Positions 7,304-16,166 of a stretch of DNA of 41,559 nt are shown piece after piece. The DNA lies in the NCBI GenBank assembly GCA_017610005.1, contig JAFCCU010000012.1, positions 1 to 41,559 on the forward strand, in the 5' to 3' direction. The translations under genes were made by a program, and so were the position numbers. This DNA comes from Candidatus Woesearchaeota archaeon (GTDB taxonomy: Archaea; Nanobdellota; Nanobdellia; Woesearchaeales; B29-G15). The notes under the pieces were generated by a model. The model was not told where the DNA came from. It saw only the letters and a list, made by a program, of their open reading frames with translations, and did no database searches. How positions within the stretch are numbered: position 1 is the stretch's first letter; each line of letters begins with the position of its first letter.

Positions 7304-8223
7304 AATTTTCAGTTGTAATCCCCACATATAATGAAGAAGGAAATATTGTAGCGTTGTATAATGAACTTACAGCTGTTATGAAAAAGATTGGTTCGTATGA
7401 ATTAATATTTGTTAACGATGGGTCACGGGATAAAACCTTAGAGAAATTAGAAAAGTTACATGCAATTGATAAGCATGTAATAATTATTGATCATGCAAGA
7501 AACTTCGGTCAAACCGCAGCATTTTATTCTGGGTTTCAAAATTTATCTGGGGAAATTGTAATAACCCTTGATGCAGATATGCAAAATAATCCTAGAGACC
7601 TTCCCAGATTACTTAAGAAACTAGATAAAGGCTATGATGTAGTGTGTGGTTGGAGAAAACATAGAAAAGATCCTTTTTGGATGAAGTTTGTGTCTAAAAT
7701 AGCCTCTTTTGCAAGAAAGATTCTAACAAATGAGAAAGTTCATGATCCCGGATGCAGTTTAAGGGTTTACAAGAGTTCTGCTGTAAAAGATTTATTTATC
7801 TACGGCGAAATGCACAGGTATATTACAACAATTTTAAAGATGAAAGGATTTAGGGTTGGAGAACTTGTTGTTGATCACAGGGAGAGATATTCTGGCAAAA
7901 CTAAGTATACTCCGTCTAAGGTGTTTAGGGGACTGGTTGATTTATTAAATTATAAATTCTGGTATACTTACTCAAAAAAACCATTACAGTTCTTTGTAAA
8001 ATATGGTTCAATTTTATTTTTCATTGGTATCGCATTAATAATTTATAACTTTGCAAGATATGGTTTAAAATTAACCATTGGCCCAACATTATTTTTATCA
8101 GCCTTATTTATAATCTCAGCTGTTCAATTTATTTCATTGGGCCTCTTAGCAGAGATGCAAGTGAAGACCTATTACCAAGAAAACCCAAAAGAACTTGCAA
8201 CAATTAATAAAATCTACAAGTAA
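7300..8223 (+). CDS. GT2 polyprenyl-phosphate sugar transferase (DPM1/GtrB-like)
   Basis: This 307-residue GT2 enzyme begins MKFSVVIPTYNEE. It carries FVNDGSRDKT (37-46), the metal/nucleotide motif DADMQNNP (91-98) and a conserved ARNFGQTAAF segment, all typical of dolichol/polyprenyl-phosphate mannose or glucose synthases. Two C-terminal membrane helices (about 228-250 and 262-285) match the GtrB/PglN-type layout. It would transfer a sugar from a nucleotide to a lipid phosphate on the cytoplasmic face. The product is the donor type used by GT39/GT-C membrane transferases, of which seven are in this window. Its TTG start overlaps the upstream stop. It is the last gene before the structured intergenic element. 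Confidence 0.88.
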   Translation: MKFSVVIPTYNEEGNIVALYNELTAVMKKIGSYELIFVNDGSRDKTLEKLEKLHAIDKHVIIIDHARNFGQTAAFYSGFQNLSGEIVITLDADMQNNPRDLPRLLKKLDKGYDVVCGWRKHRKDPFWMKFVSKIASFARKILTNEKVHDPGCSLRVYKSSAVKDLFIYGEMHRYITTILKMKGFRVGELVVDHRERYSGKTKYTPSKVFRGLVDLLNYKFWYTYSKKPLQFFVKYGSILFFIGIALIIYNFARYGLKLTIGPTLFLSALFIISAVQFISLGLLAEMQVKTYYQENPKELATINKIYK

Positions 8224-8238
8224 CTGCACGAAATTGAC

Positions 8239-8343
8239 AAGTAAAAGTTAATTTCATAGAAATCAGAAATTTCTAGGACACCGAAAATTGGGAATTTTCG
8301 CGTGTTTCCCGTATGCTGATGGGGAAAAAATTATCTTTTACTT
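8239..8343. other. Cloverleaf-like structured element (possible ncRNA, cis-regulatory RNA or small mobile repeat)
   Basis: An outer helix pairs 8239-8254 with 8328-8343, 16 pairs with one mismatch. Inside are three consecutive hairpins: 8257-8275 (7 bp, CAGAA loop), 8282-8300 (CGAAAATT/AATTTTCG, GGG loop) and 8305-8327 (TTTCCC/GGGAAA, 11-nt loop). No coding frame on the plus strand spans it. It lies 15 nt after the glycosyltransferase stop and 113 nt before the radical SAM start. The strand is unknown, and the element does not match an RNA family I recognise. AT-rich DNA folds easily, so chance remains possible. Confidence 0.4.
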
Positions 8344-8421
8344 TGTGAGGTGTTAAAAAAAAGGGAATAAAATTTTTAAATAGTCTCTGTTGAGGTCGAG
8401 ACGAGGAAATTGCTTCCAAAA

Positions 8422-8431
8422 ATATTAAATA
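8422..8431 (+). promoter_or_regulatory. Probable promoter of the radical SAM gene at 8456
   Basis: ATATTAAATA is centred about 30 nt before the ATG. A second candidate TATA (TTTTTAAATA, near 8373-8382) would give a longer leader containing a weak GTCTC/GAGAC stem at 8383-8402. Confidence 0.4.
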
Positions 8432-8455
8432 ACCACTAGGGTATTCAATAAATAG

Positions 8456-9439
8456 ATGATAAAAAGACAATTGCAAAACATTTTTTGGCTAAGGTCTACA
8501 ACTCTTAAAAATTTTCTTTTTCATTTGCCAAAATTTGCATATTCTTATTTAACCAACAATGCTGTTAATCCAATTAATATTACAATTGAACCCACGATGC
8601 GCTGTAATCTATCTTGTCCTGATTGTTTTGCAGAAGTGAAAGAAAACGAAGAGTTAACAACAAAACAATGGAAAATTTTTTTAAGAAAAGTTAAGAAGCA
8701 CACACATTCGTTTTATATTGCAGGTGGAGAGCCGTTTTTAAGGCCAGACCTCTTGGAAATTTTAAGTGTTTTAAAAGGACAAAATTTTGGATTTACAACA
8801 AATGGAACTTTGTTAAATGAAGAGAGAATCAAAGCACTTGTTAAGTTAAATCCTAGCTACATTGTCTTTTCTCTAGATGGAACAAGAGAGATTCATGATA
8901 AAATAAGGGGCAAAGGAAGTTACGATAAACTTGTGAAAAACATTTCATTAATGGTTAAACATAATAACTCCACAAGAGTTTTTATTAACACTACAATTCG
9001 CCCAGAAAATTACAAAATTCTAAAAAATATCCCAAGCATTGCAAAAGGTTTTGGTGTTGATGGAATGTCCCTACAACATTTTATTGCACATGGGAAGTTG
9101 CCTTTTAATGCGCTTTATCTAAAAGAAGGGATTATGGATTGGAAGACCGAATGTAAGCGCTTGAAGTTAAAACATTTCATCAAACCAGGTTTGAATTGGA
9201 AAGAGTTTTCTGAGTGGTATTCTTCGGGTTACATTCCAAAGCGTTGCGTATTCCCCTGGAATGCTGTCCGGATTAACCCAAGCGGAGGAGTTTACTTTTG
9301 CTACCCCTTTACAAAGCCTTTTGGGAACATCTTAGAAGAACCCTTATTCAAGATTCTAAACAACAAGAAAGCAAGAGGATTTAGGGCAATGATAAAGAAA
9401 GGATGCCAAGAGGGGTGTAATAGGTGTTGCAAGGGGTGA
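8456..9439 (+). CDS. Radical SAM/SPASM enzyme
   Basis: The protein has 327 residues. The [4Fe-4S]-SAM site is C50-x3-C54-x2-C57 (MRCNLSCPDC), and the SAM-binding GGEP is at 90-93. The C-terminal third is a SPASM/twitch domain (from about 262) with RINPSGGVYFC and a Cys-rich end (CQEGCNRCC) that would hold an auxiliary cluster. Residues 1-40 are a basic, aromatic extension of unknown role. SPASM enzymes modify peptides, proteins or, less often, sugars. The neighbours here are only glycan genes. It overlaps the next gene through GTGA, so the two are translated together. The motif set (true GGEP) differs from the WLGEP subfamily further right. Confidence 0.88.
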   Translation: MIKRQLQNIFWLRSTTLKNFLFHLPKFAYSYLTNNAVNPINITIEPTMRCNLSCPDCFAEVKENEELTTKQWKIFLRKVKKHTHSFYIAGGEPFLRPDLLEILSVLKGQNFGFTTNGTLLNEERIKALVKLNPSYIVFSLDGTREIHDKIRGKGSYDKLVKNISLMVKHNNSTRVFINTTIRPENYKILKNIPSIAKGFGVDGMSLQHFIAHGKLPFNALYLKEGIMDWKTECKRLKLKHFIKPGLNWKEFSEWYSSGYIPKRCVFPWNAVRINPSGGVYFCYPFTKPFGNILEEPLFKILNNKKARGFRAMIKKGCQEGCNRCCKG

Positions 9440-10854
9440 AAGAGAAATGGAAGGATTTTTTATTAATTGGGTTATTGATTATATTACTTTTTGCAATAAG
9501 GGCAAACCTTGGATTGAACAATGATTTATTCTTTAATGATTTTACAAAGACTGGAGGGATAAGTGTAGCCATAAGAGATTTTGGATTAAGACCTGCATTG
9601 GGTTTGGTTCACATGCCACATGGTTCGATGTTAATAAATTCAATTATTTTTCAAAACTTTCTTTACTTGGATAATTGGTTGTTAATTTACAAGCTTATTC
9701 CTATCTTTGTTCAGAGCCTTATATTACTATTTTCATATGTCCTTTTTAAGAGGTTAATCAATCGGCAAGTGGCCTTCTTTTTTGGACTTTTAATTGTACT
9801 GGGCCCCAAACTTTTTTATAGATCTGCAATAATGTATTCTTCTCAACAGGAAGCTTTTTTATTCTCTTTGGTTTTAGTTTATCTTGCATTTATTTTTATG
9901 GAAAGAAAGTTGCAGCCATTATTTTTCTTGATTATGGGCTTCTCCCTTTTTATTGAACCCACCATTGTAATTCTTATATTTACAATATTCCTTTTTTATT
10001 TTGCCAAGGTTAAACTTAAGCAATTAATTATTAATATAGTGGCATTTGCCACAGGATTATTACCATTTATTTTGGTAACTGGAGGGAGATACGTATCTAA
10101 TGGATTAGGTATGTTCCCCAGTTTTTTCTCATTTTGTATTTCTAGAATTGGTCTTGCAGCAATAAGAATATCTAATTTGTTTGATTTTGGAATCGGATTT
10201 CAATGGCTTTTTATTTTGGGATTTTTAATTTCTTTTTGTTTAGTTGTGCTAAATGGGATGGATCTTCCTTCATCATTTATGCTGTTATATGGAATAATTT
10301 TCTTTTTCTTATATGCAGTTGCAAGCCCATTAGACTCAATTGGTTCTCAAATAGAGGCTTTTCAACAAAGGAATGTGATCTACTTATTTTTACCAATCTT
10401 TTATTTCGTGGCAAGGGCAACAAGTGTAATTAAATTTAGGGCAATAGCAGTGGGGGTTCTATTAATCTTTTTAGGTTCAGGGGTCTATCTCGCATTTAAT
10501 TACCCAGTAGATATAAATCAAAAATACAATGAGGCAATGCCCCCATTTATTGAGCATTTAGAATCAGAGGGACTAGGGGTAGTGTATTCAAGTTATAATC
10601 TCAAATGGTCCGGGTATCTATTTTCAAAAGGAAAAATTATATTTTCTTGTGGGATAAAAGGCATCATGCCTTGCCCTTCACATTCTGATTTCTTTGAACG
10701 ATTTGTTGCAAAGGCATATGTTATTGGGCCCTTTAGAAATATCCAAGTTGCCGAAAAGTTTGTATCTCAAAATCAAGACTTTAGTTTCCGCAACATAACT
10801 TATGATAATTTTGAAATTGTTGGTGCGGGAAACTTGTTTGTTGTTTTTAGTTGA
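9436..10854 (+). CDS. GT-C/GT39-like multi-spanning glycosyltransferase
   Basis: The GTG at 9436 is chosen because it overlaps the upstream stop as GTGA, as at 4617-4620; an in-frame GTG at 9424 is possible. The 472-residue protein has about ten membrane helices and a C-terminal extracytoplasmic domain of about 110 residues. The first outside loop carries FFNDFTKTGGISVAIRDFG, an acidic pattern where GT39 enzymes have catalytic Asp/Glu. The C-terminal domain contains LKWSGYLFSKGK and paired Cys residues (FSCG, MPCP). Both features recur in the paralogue at 20209-21852. It likely transfers a sugar from a lipid-phosphate donor, but family membership rests on topology and weak motifs. Confidence 0.65.
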   Translation: MKEKWKDFLLIGLLIILLFAIRANLGLNNDLFFNDFTKTGGISVAIRDFGLRPALGLVHMPHGSMLINSIIFQNFLYLDNWLLIYKLIPIFVQSLILLFSYVLFKRLINRQVAFFFGLLIVLGPKLFYRSAIMYSSQQEAFLFSLVLVYLAFIFMERKLQPLFFLIMGFSLFIEPTIVILIFTIFLFYFAKVKLKQLIINIVAFATGLLPFILVTGGRYVSNGLGMFPSFFSFCISRIGLAAIRISNLFDFGIGFQWLFILGFLISFCLVVLNGMDLPSSFMLLYGIIFFFLYAVASPLDSIGSQIEAFQQRNVIYLFLPIFYFVARATSVIKFRAIAVGVLLIFLGSGVYLAFNYPVDINQKYNEAMPPFIEHLESEGLGVVYSSYNLKWSGYLFSKGKIIFSCGIKGIMPCPSHSDFFERFVAKAYVIGPFRNIQVAEKFVSQNQDFSFRNITYDNFEIVGAGNLFVVFS

Positions 10855-10861
10855 GGGGTAG

Positions 10862-10871
10862 TTTTATTAAC
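10862..10871 (+). promoter_or_regulatory. TATA-like element before the B12 radical SAM gene
   Basis: TTTTATTAAC is centred about 26 nt before the GTG at 10892, consistent with a leaderless transcript. This is the only gap in the local plus-strand run. Confidence 0.35.
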
Positions 10872-10891
10872 CTAATTCTTTTCTCCCAAAT

Positions 10892-12280
10892 GTGGCAAAA
10901 ATTATGTTAATTAATCCATCTATGATGGAATTGTACTCTAAATCAATTGTTTCTACTTCTGTCCCAAAATATTACCCCTTAAATTTATTACTCATTGCAG
11001 CACCGTTAATAAAAGAAGGCCATATTGTTAAAATGCTTGATTTACAAGGAGAGACTAGCATCAATAATCTTGTGAGAAAAGTAGTTATTTCTTTTAAACC
11101 TGACTTTGCGGGAATTACATTTACAACCCCCTTATGCACTCAAGCATTTAAAATTTCAAAGGTAATTAATGGTATTGATCAAAAAATTAAGATAGTTGCA
11201 GGAGGAGTTCATGCAACCCTCGCTCCAAAAGAAGTGCTTGAACAGTCAAAGATAGATATTGTTGTGATTGGTGAAGGGGATTTTACTTTTGCAGATATTG
11301 TAAATGAGAGTAATCTGTCTGATGTGCCAGGTATTGCATTTAAGAAGGGAGAGGGCATTGAAGTAACTAGACCAAGGCAATTGGTTAAAGAGCTTGATAA
11401 AATTCCTTTTCCAGAAATGAAACTTGTAAACCTAAAAGACTATTGGGTTCCTACAACTTACACAAGAAGAAATCCTGTCGCAACAATTGAAACCAGCAGG
11501 GGATGCCCTTATGGTTGTACTTATTGTAATAAATCATTATTTGGAAATACATTTAGAGGTAAATCTCCAAAAAGAGTTGTAGGAGAATTTCTACGATTGG
11601 AAAAACTTGGTTTTAAAGAGATTCACATTGCAGATGATGGATTTACAACGGACATGAAAAGGGCTGAGGAGATTTGTAAGCTATTAATTAAAAGAAAATC
11701 AAGAATTCTAATTAATTGTACTAATGGTATAAGGGCAGATCGAGTTTCATTAAAATTATTAAAGTTAATGAAAAAAGCTGGATTTTATAGGGTTTCTTTT
11801 GGGGTTGAATCTGGTTCAGATGAAGTGCTAGATCGGATTAAAAAAGGGTTAAAAAAAGCTGATATTCTCAGGGCATTTAAAATATGCAAAAAAGTTGGAA
11901 TTGAGACAACTGGTTTTTTTATGCTAGGCTTGCCGGGAGAGACAAAAGCAGATGTGATGGAGACAATTAAATTTGCGATTAAATTAAATCCGGATATAGC
12001 AAAATTTTCTATTGTTATGCCTATCCCTGGGACTCCACTGTTTGATGAGTTGGAGTCTAATGGTCAGATTCTTACAAAAAACTGGAGCGATTATGGGTTT
12101 TATAGAAATGTGCCCACGTTTCAACATGAAAATTTAAGTTGGGAGGAATTGAAAAATCTTGAAGCATTAGCTTACAAAAGGTTTTATTTAAGAATAGGTT
12201 GGTTTTTTAAAGGGTTTAGGATGGCGCATTTGCGATCAATTTCTTTTAGTTTATTAAGAAATCTTTTAAGGAAGTTGTAA
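10892..12280 (+). CDS. B12-binding-domain radical SAM enzyme (class B type)
   Basis: The protein has 462 residues with a GTG start. Residues 1-140 form a Rossmann-like cobalamin-binding domain (LINPS, AGGVHATLAP, VVIGEGDFTF). The radical SAM core follows with C205-x3-C209-x2-C212 (SRGCPYGCTYC) and FGVESGSDEVL, typical of the BchE/HpnJ-like class. These enzymes methylate unreactive carbons or carry out ring or sugar rearrangements, often on lipids, tetrapyrroles or antibiotic sugars. I see no clear DxHxxG base-off motif, as is common in this class. Its 3' end overlaps the 3' end of the opposing gene by 35 nt. The substrate is unknown; the context suggests a glycan or lipid carrier. Confidence 0.85.
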   Translation: MAKIMLINPSMMELYSKSIVSTSVPKYYPLNLLLIAAPLIKEGHIVKMLDLQGETSINNLVRKVVISFKPDFAGITFTTPLCTQAFKISKVINGIDQKIKIVAGGVHATLAPKEVLEQSKIDIVVIGEGDFTFADIVNESNLSDVPGIAFKKGEGIEVTRPRQLVKELDKIPFPEMKLVNLKDYWVPTTYTRRNPVATIETSRGCPYGCTYCNKSLFGNTFRGKSPKRVVGEFLRLEKLGFKEIHIADDGFTTDMKRAEEICKLLIKRKSRILINCTNGIRADRVSLKLLKLMKKAGFYRVSFGVESGSDEVLDRIKKGLKKADILRAFKICKKVGIETTGFFMLGLPGETKADVMETIKFAIKLNPDIAKFSIVMPIPGTPLFDELESNGQILTKNWSDYGFYRNVPTFQHENLSWEELKNLEALAYKRFYLRIGWFFKGFRMAHLRSISFSLLRNLLRKL

Positions 12281-14657
12281 AGAACTCAAGGAGCTCATAC
12301 TGTTGATTTTCGTATCCGTAGTTAAATTCCTTTTTTGCATGGATGACTGAAGAAAGGTTAGCAATTTGGGGTTCAAAATATGCAAGGCGAGGGATATCTT
12401 GGCAGTGGAAATCTTCACTTTGGAATTCTTCCCCCCACGCAAGAAGAAAAACACCCATATCTTTTGCCAAGGTCTTGAAATCTTGGGACACCCATGCGGA
12501 TAGTGCTACAGTAGTGCTTCCACCAGAATGGCCCATTAATCCAATCCTTTGATTATCAACAATTTCAAGAGAGCGGATATATTTTTCAACTAAAAGTGTT
12601 TCATAAACTCTAAGGCCCATTAAGGATAATCCACTTTCTGCAAGTTCAGTGCTAATATTAATCTCTGGCGCTGCGCCATCCATTGCTCTAAAAAATGGAG
12701 CAATTACTACAAACCCATTTTTTGCAAGAAAGTACCTATGGGCAAATGAAAAAGTAAGATTTGAATAAGATGCAATATGCCCATGAAGCGCAATAATTGA
12801 GGGTAATGGAAACTGTTTTTTCTTTGGGATTAATAGAGAAACATGAAATTTGCCCACGTATGGATCTGTGAACACAAGCATTTTTTCAGTAATCTCTTTA
12901 GATTCATTAATCATTACTGTTGTAACTTTTAATTCTCTTTCATTTAGGCCATCAATGAGAAAATCAATATCAAGTCCTTCAATAATTGTGGTTCTTATAT
13001 CTTGACTAATTAATCCTTCGGGACTTTTGTTCAGATATGCTTTTGTTTGAATGATCTGGGCTTCAAGTTCTTCCCAAGATATGGGGGTTTTTCCATGGTT
13101 GTCAATGAATTTTTCATAATCAGACAAGGCAAAGAATTCTTCTTTATATGAGAGATTGATATCTTCAATAATATGCGATTTCTCAGCTTTTTTTGCAATA
13201 TCTGGAAGTGTTTGATTATGGGAAATAAAATAGTATTTTACAATATTTTCACATTCAATTTGCCTTTGTTTGTTGTGCAATTTTAAACATAGAGAAAACG
13301 GTTGAGATGATGGTTGGTTGTAAGAATTCCATTTAGAATAAAATATTTGACCTAAGCTTGAAAAATATATATCTTCTCTATTAAGAGATAAGTCCTTATA
13401 ATAATCAAGAGAACCCTTGTAGCAATCTGGTGTGAACTTGCCTCCCCCTATGTCATTTTTTACAAGTCTGTTAATTGATATTCCTCCAAGAATTACTACC
13501 ATTAGAATTAATGTAATTGCCATAATTTTGCCAATTAATATTTTACTTTTAATTAAAAGATTAGCGACATAAGCAATTAGGATAAAAAAGAACGGATATA
13601 AAAATAAGTAATAATATTGATTTGAGACTCCAGGGAAGAAATAAATTAATCTTTGGAAATCTCCAAATCTTGAGGCAGAGTATACCAAAAAGAATAGTGT
13701 AATTAGACTGATTGGAAATACAAGTTCAATCTTTTTTATTAATAAATCTTTTAATTTAATTTTTGAAAACATAAATAATAAAATTATTATTCCTCCAAAA
13801 AGTCCTAATAAAAAAATCCCATAATACATATTGTCAATAACTCTATTTAGGGATAAAAATGAAAGTCGGAATTCTCTGAAAAACACATCAATCCCTTTGG
13901 AAATGAATCGGTTTAATAGATTGCTTGGTTGCATACTTGATATAAGATGGGCTCCCGATGATTGATTATAAATTATATTGTAAACCCAAATAGGTAAACT
14001 TCCAAGCATAAACCCAATGATTAAGGTTGCATACTTTTTGATGTGTTGAATTAATCTTAATTTACTAAATAGAAAGAACAATATAAACAATGCTATTGGC
14101 AGTCCCATTAAATAATTATTCAGATAGCCTAGGCCGCAAAATACTCCAAGAACCATTACCCACTTAAGCCCCTTATCTTCTTTAATTATCCTAAAAAAGA
14201 AATAAGTTGCAAGTAGTGTATACATCATTAATGGAAGAAAATCAACAATTCCCACAATTAAGTTTCTTCGAATAAACATCTCTGGTGCGAAGATAAAAAA
14301 AAGTGGCGCCGTATAATTCACAAAAGGAGAATAGAAGCGTCTTGTTAATAAAAGAAAACCCATAAATGAAACTAATGAGAAAAAAAGAGCAACAAGTTTC
14401 ATGCCCCAATTTTTAAGAGTTGCTTCTTTATAAAAAATTGAAGTTAAGTATGAATCAATAACCCCTCCCAGTTGGTAATGGGCGTAAGGCATTTCATGCC
14501 ACTCTAGGGTTGAACCAAGAGCAATTTCATTTGCAATAGTTCCAATATAACATTCTTCCACGCCCCCATTCACAGATTCATTACTTGAGAAAACAAGAAC
14601 TCTTGTTAGTGTAAAAAGTAATATAAGAAGTAAACACACTTTTAAATTTAATCTCAT
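12246..14657 (-). CDS. GT-C membrane transferase fused to an alpha/beta hydrolase
   Basis: This is an 803-residue fusion. Residues 1-400 form a multi-helix GT-C/GT39-like membrane part, clearly paralogous to the upstream gene: EECYIGTIANEIA and YQLGGVIDSYL match EECYVGTMANEIA and YQLGGVVDAYL. A soluble region follows with FSLCLKLH. From about 618 there is an alpha/beta hydrolase domain (ALHGH oxyanion strand, nucleophile elbow GHSGGS with Ser711). The Asp of the triad is not obvious, and the residue before EFN near the C-terminus, where related esterases have His, is Lys; His773 is close by. The domain should lie outside the membrane. Its start overlaps the upstream stop by 4 nt. It probably transfers a sugar and cleaves an ester, both by inference. 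Confidence 0.75.
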   Translation of the reverse strand: MRLNLKVCLLLILLFTLTRVLVFSSNESVNGGVEECYIGTIANEIALGSTLEWHEMPYAHYQLGGVIDSYLTSIFYKEATLKNWGMKLVALFFSLVSFMGFLLLTRRFYSPFVNYTAPLFFIFAPEMFIRRNLIVGIVDFLPLMMYTLLATYFFFRIIKEDKGLKWVMVLGVFCGLGYLNNYLMGLPIALFILFFLFSKLRLIQHIKKYATLIIGFMLGSLPIWVYNIIYNQSSGAHLISSMQPSNLLNRFISKGIDVFFREFRLSFLSLNRVIDNMYYGIFLLGLFGGIIILLFMFSKIKLKDLLIKKIELVFPISLITLFFLVYSASRFGDFQRLIYFFPGVSNQYYYLFLYPFFFILIAYVANLLIKSKILIGKIMAITLILMVVILGGISINRLVKNDIGGGKFTPDCYKGSLDYYKDLSLNREDIYFSSLGQIFYSKWNSYNQPSSQPFSLCLKLHNKQRQIECENIVKYYFISHNQTLPDIAKKAEKSHIIEDINLSYKEEFFALSDYEKFIDNHGKTPISWEELEAQIIQTKAYLNKSPEGLISQDIRTTIIEGLDIDFLIDGLNERELKVTTVMINESKEITEKMLVFTDPYVGKFHVSLLIPKKKQFPLPSIIALHGHIASYSNLTFSFAHRYFLAKNGFVVIAPFFRAMDGAAPEINISTELAESGLSLMGLRVYETLLVEKYIRSLEIVDNQRIGLMGHSGGSTTVALSAWVSQDFKTLAKDMGVFLLAWGEEFQSEDFHCQDIPRLAYFEPQIANLSSVIHAKKEFNYGYENQQYELLEFFTTSLKDFLIN

Positions 14658-16102
14658 TTTCCTTTGTACTCTGGAATAGTTTGGTTGTTCTTGTTAAAAT
14701 AATATTCCACAATCTGATAACATTCTTCCTGCCGTTGAACGCTGTGAAGTTTAGCGCAAAGGGAAAACGGAAGTGTCGAATCTAATCTCCCACTATTTGA
14801 ATTCCATCTAAAATGGAAAATTTGTCCAGGACTTGAGAAATAATTGGATTCACCTTTTTGTCCTCCAAGATCCATTATTCCATTATAGCAGTAAGGCGCG
14901 TATTTAACTCGAAACAAGCTAAGCGGGTATATTTTTTGATTTAAAGAAATTCCCCCACTGGTTAACAATCCCACAAGGATTATTGTTCCAATAATCCTTA
15001 ACACTCCCTTTTTAAAAAGAAGTTTTTGTATTGCTACTGCTACTAAAATAAAGAAAAATGGATACATGATTAGGTAATAAAAAGGATTTGATTCCTGCCC
15101 TGCGGCAAGCTCTCTGAAAACATCTCCAAATGAAGAAATTGAATATGCTAAAAAAAAGAGGATAATTATTCCTATTGGGAAACTATGTTTGATTTCAAGC
15201 CCATTAAATCCTTCTTTTTTAACTTTCTGTATTATGCTGGCCACACAAATAATAAATGAAATACTAAACAACGCAAAGTATGTGTAGTTAAGAATGGGAT
15301 ATGACTTGAATGAAAGAATAAACTCTTTGAATGTTATGGTAATTATTTTTTTGATAAAATGGGTAATGGAGATTTTAGAAAAGCTTCCAAAGAGGTGATT
15401 TAATTCTGAAATATTGTAAAAAATTCTAAATATCCCTAAGGGAATTGATCCAGTAAGAAATCCTAAAACAAATATTCCTGCTCTTTTAAACATCTTTTTA
15501 CTGATTTTAAATTCAATAATGAGAAATCCAAAAACAAGGGGTAATGAAAGCGCCACACCATGGTTATTTAAGAATCCAAAACCATAAACTAATCCAAGTA
15601 ACCCCCACCAAATTGGCCCTTTATTTTTTTCTTTTATTATTAATAATATGTAAAAAGCAATAATTGTGTACATAATTGAACTTAAAAAATCTCCAGTTCC
15701 ATTGATAACATTCATCCAAAGGAACATCCCTGGAGCAAGAATGAAAATTGAAGAGGCAGTATAATTTACAAATTTAGAGTAAAACCTTCTTGTTAGAAGG
15801 TAGAAGAATATAAATGCAATTGTTGAATAGATAATTGGAATTATTTTTAATTCATACCCATTAATTAAACCAAGATTGTAAAATATTGAACTTAAGTATG
15901 CATCTACAACGCCCCCCAGTTGATATTCTGCAAACGGCATTTCATACCAAGAAAGGCCCGTGCCATGTGCAATTTCATTTGCCATTGTTCCCACATAGCA
16001 CTCTTCTGCACCCCAATTATTATTGGTACTAGTAACAATAAACACTCGAGTTATGATGAAAAGGATAACAAGTAGAATGAATATATAATCCCCCTTTTTC
16101 AT
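14654..16102 (-). CDS. GT-C/GT39-like membrane glycosyltransferase
   Basis: This 482-residue polytopic protein begins with a hydrophobic segment and has an acidic outside loop (NNWGAEECYVGTMANEIAHG), then about ten helices. The C-terminal soluble tail contains FHFRWNSN and LPFSLCAKLH. The downstream gene contains the same tail pattern before its extra hydrolase domain, so the pair arose by duplication and one copy gained or lost the hydrolase. The ATG of that gene overlaps this stop (ATGA). The SGNH gene lies 64 nt upstream on the same strand, making an SGNH-GT-GT unit. The donor and acceptor are unknown. Confidence 0.68.
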   Translation of the reverse strand: MKKGDYIFILLVILFIITRVFIVTSTNNNWGAEECYVGTMANEIAHGTGLSWYEMPFAEYQLGGVVDAYLSSIFYNLGLINGYELKIIPIIYSTIAFIFFYLLTRRFYSKFVNYTASSIFILAPGMFLWMNVINGTGDFLSSIMYTIIAFYILLIIKEKNKGPIWWGLLGLVYGFGFLNNHGVALSLPLVFGFLIIEFKISKKMFKRAGIFVLGFLTGSIPLGIFRIFYNISELNHLFGSFSKISITHFIKKIITITFKEFILSFKSYPILNYTYFALFSISFIICVASIIQKVKKEGFNGLEIKHSFPIGIIILFFLAYSISSFGDVFRELAAGQESNPFYYLIMYPFFFILVAVAIQKLLFKKGVLRIIGTIILVGLLTSGGISLNQKIYPLSLFRVKYAPYCYNGIMDLGGQKGESNYFSSPGQIFHFRWNSNSGRLDSTLPFSLCAKLHSVQRQEECYQIVEYYFNKNNQTIPEYKGK

Positions 16103-16166
16103 ATCACTTATTTGTTGGCAATTCTTTAAGTAATTTTCGGGGAAAAATCTCTTTTATGTAACTGTT

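Noticed and set aside
8239-8343. Miniature inverted-repeat transposon
   Set aside because: The outer repeats would fit, but no target-site duplication is visible and no second copy lies in the window. Kept as an open alternative only.
8273-8476. Minus-strand 67-codon frame across the structured element
   Set aside because: It has no recognisable domain or promoter and overlaps both the hairpins and the start of the radical SAM gene.
9424-9435. GTG at 9424 as the start of the GT-C protein
   Set aside because: The GTG at 9436 overlaps the upstream stop as GTGA, the pattern seen at 4617, and leaves the first helix intact.
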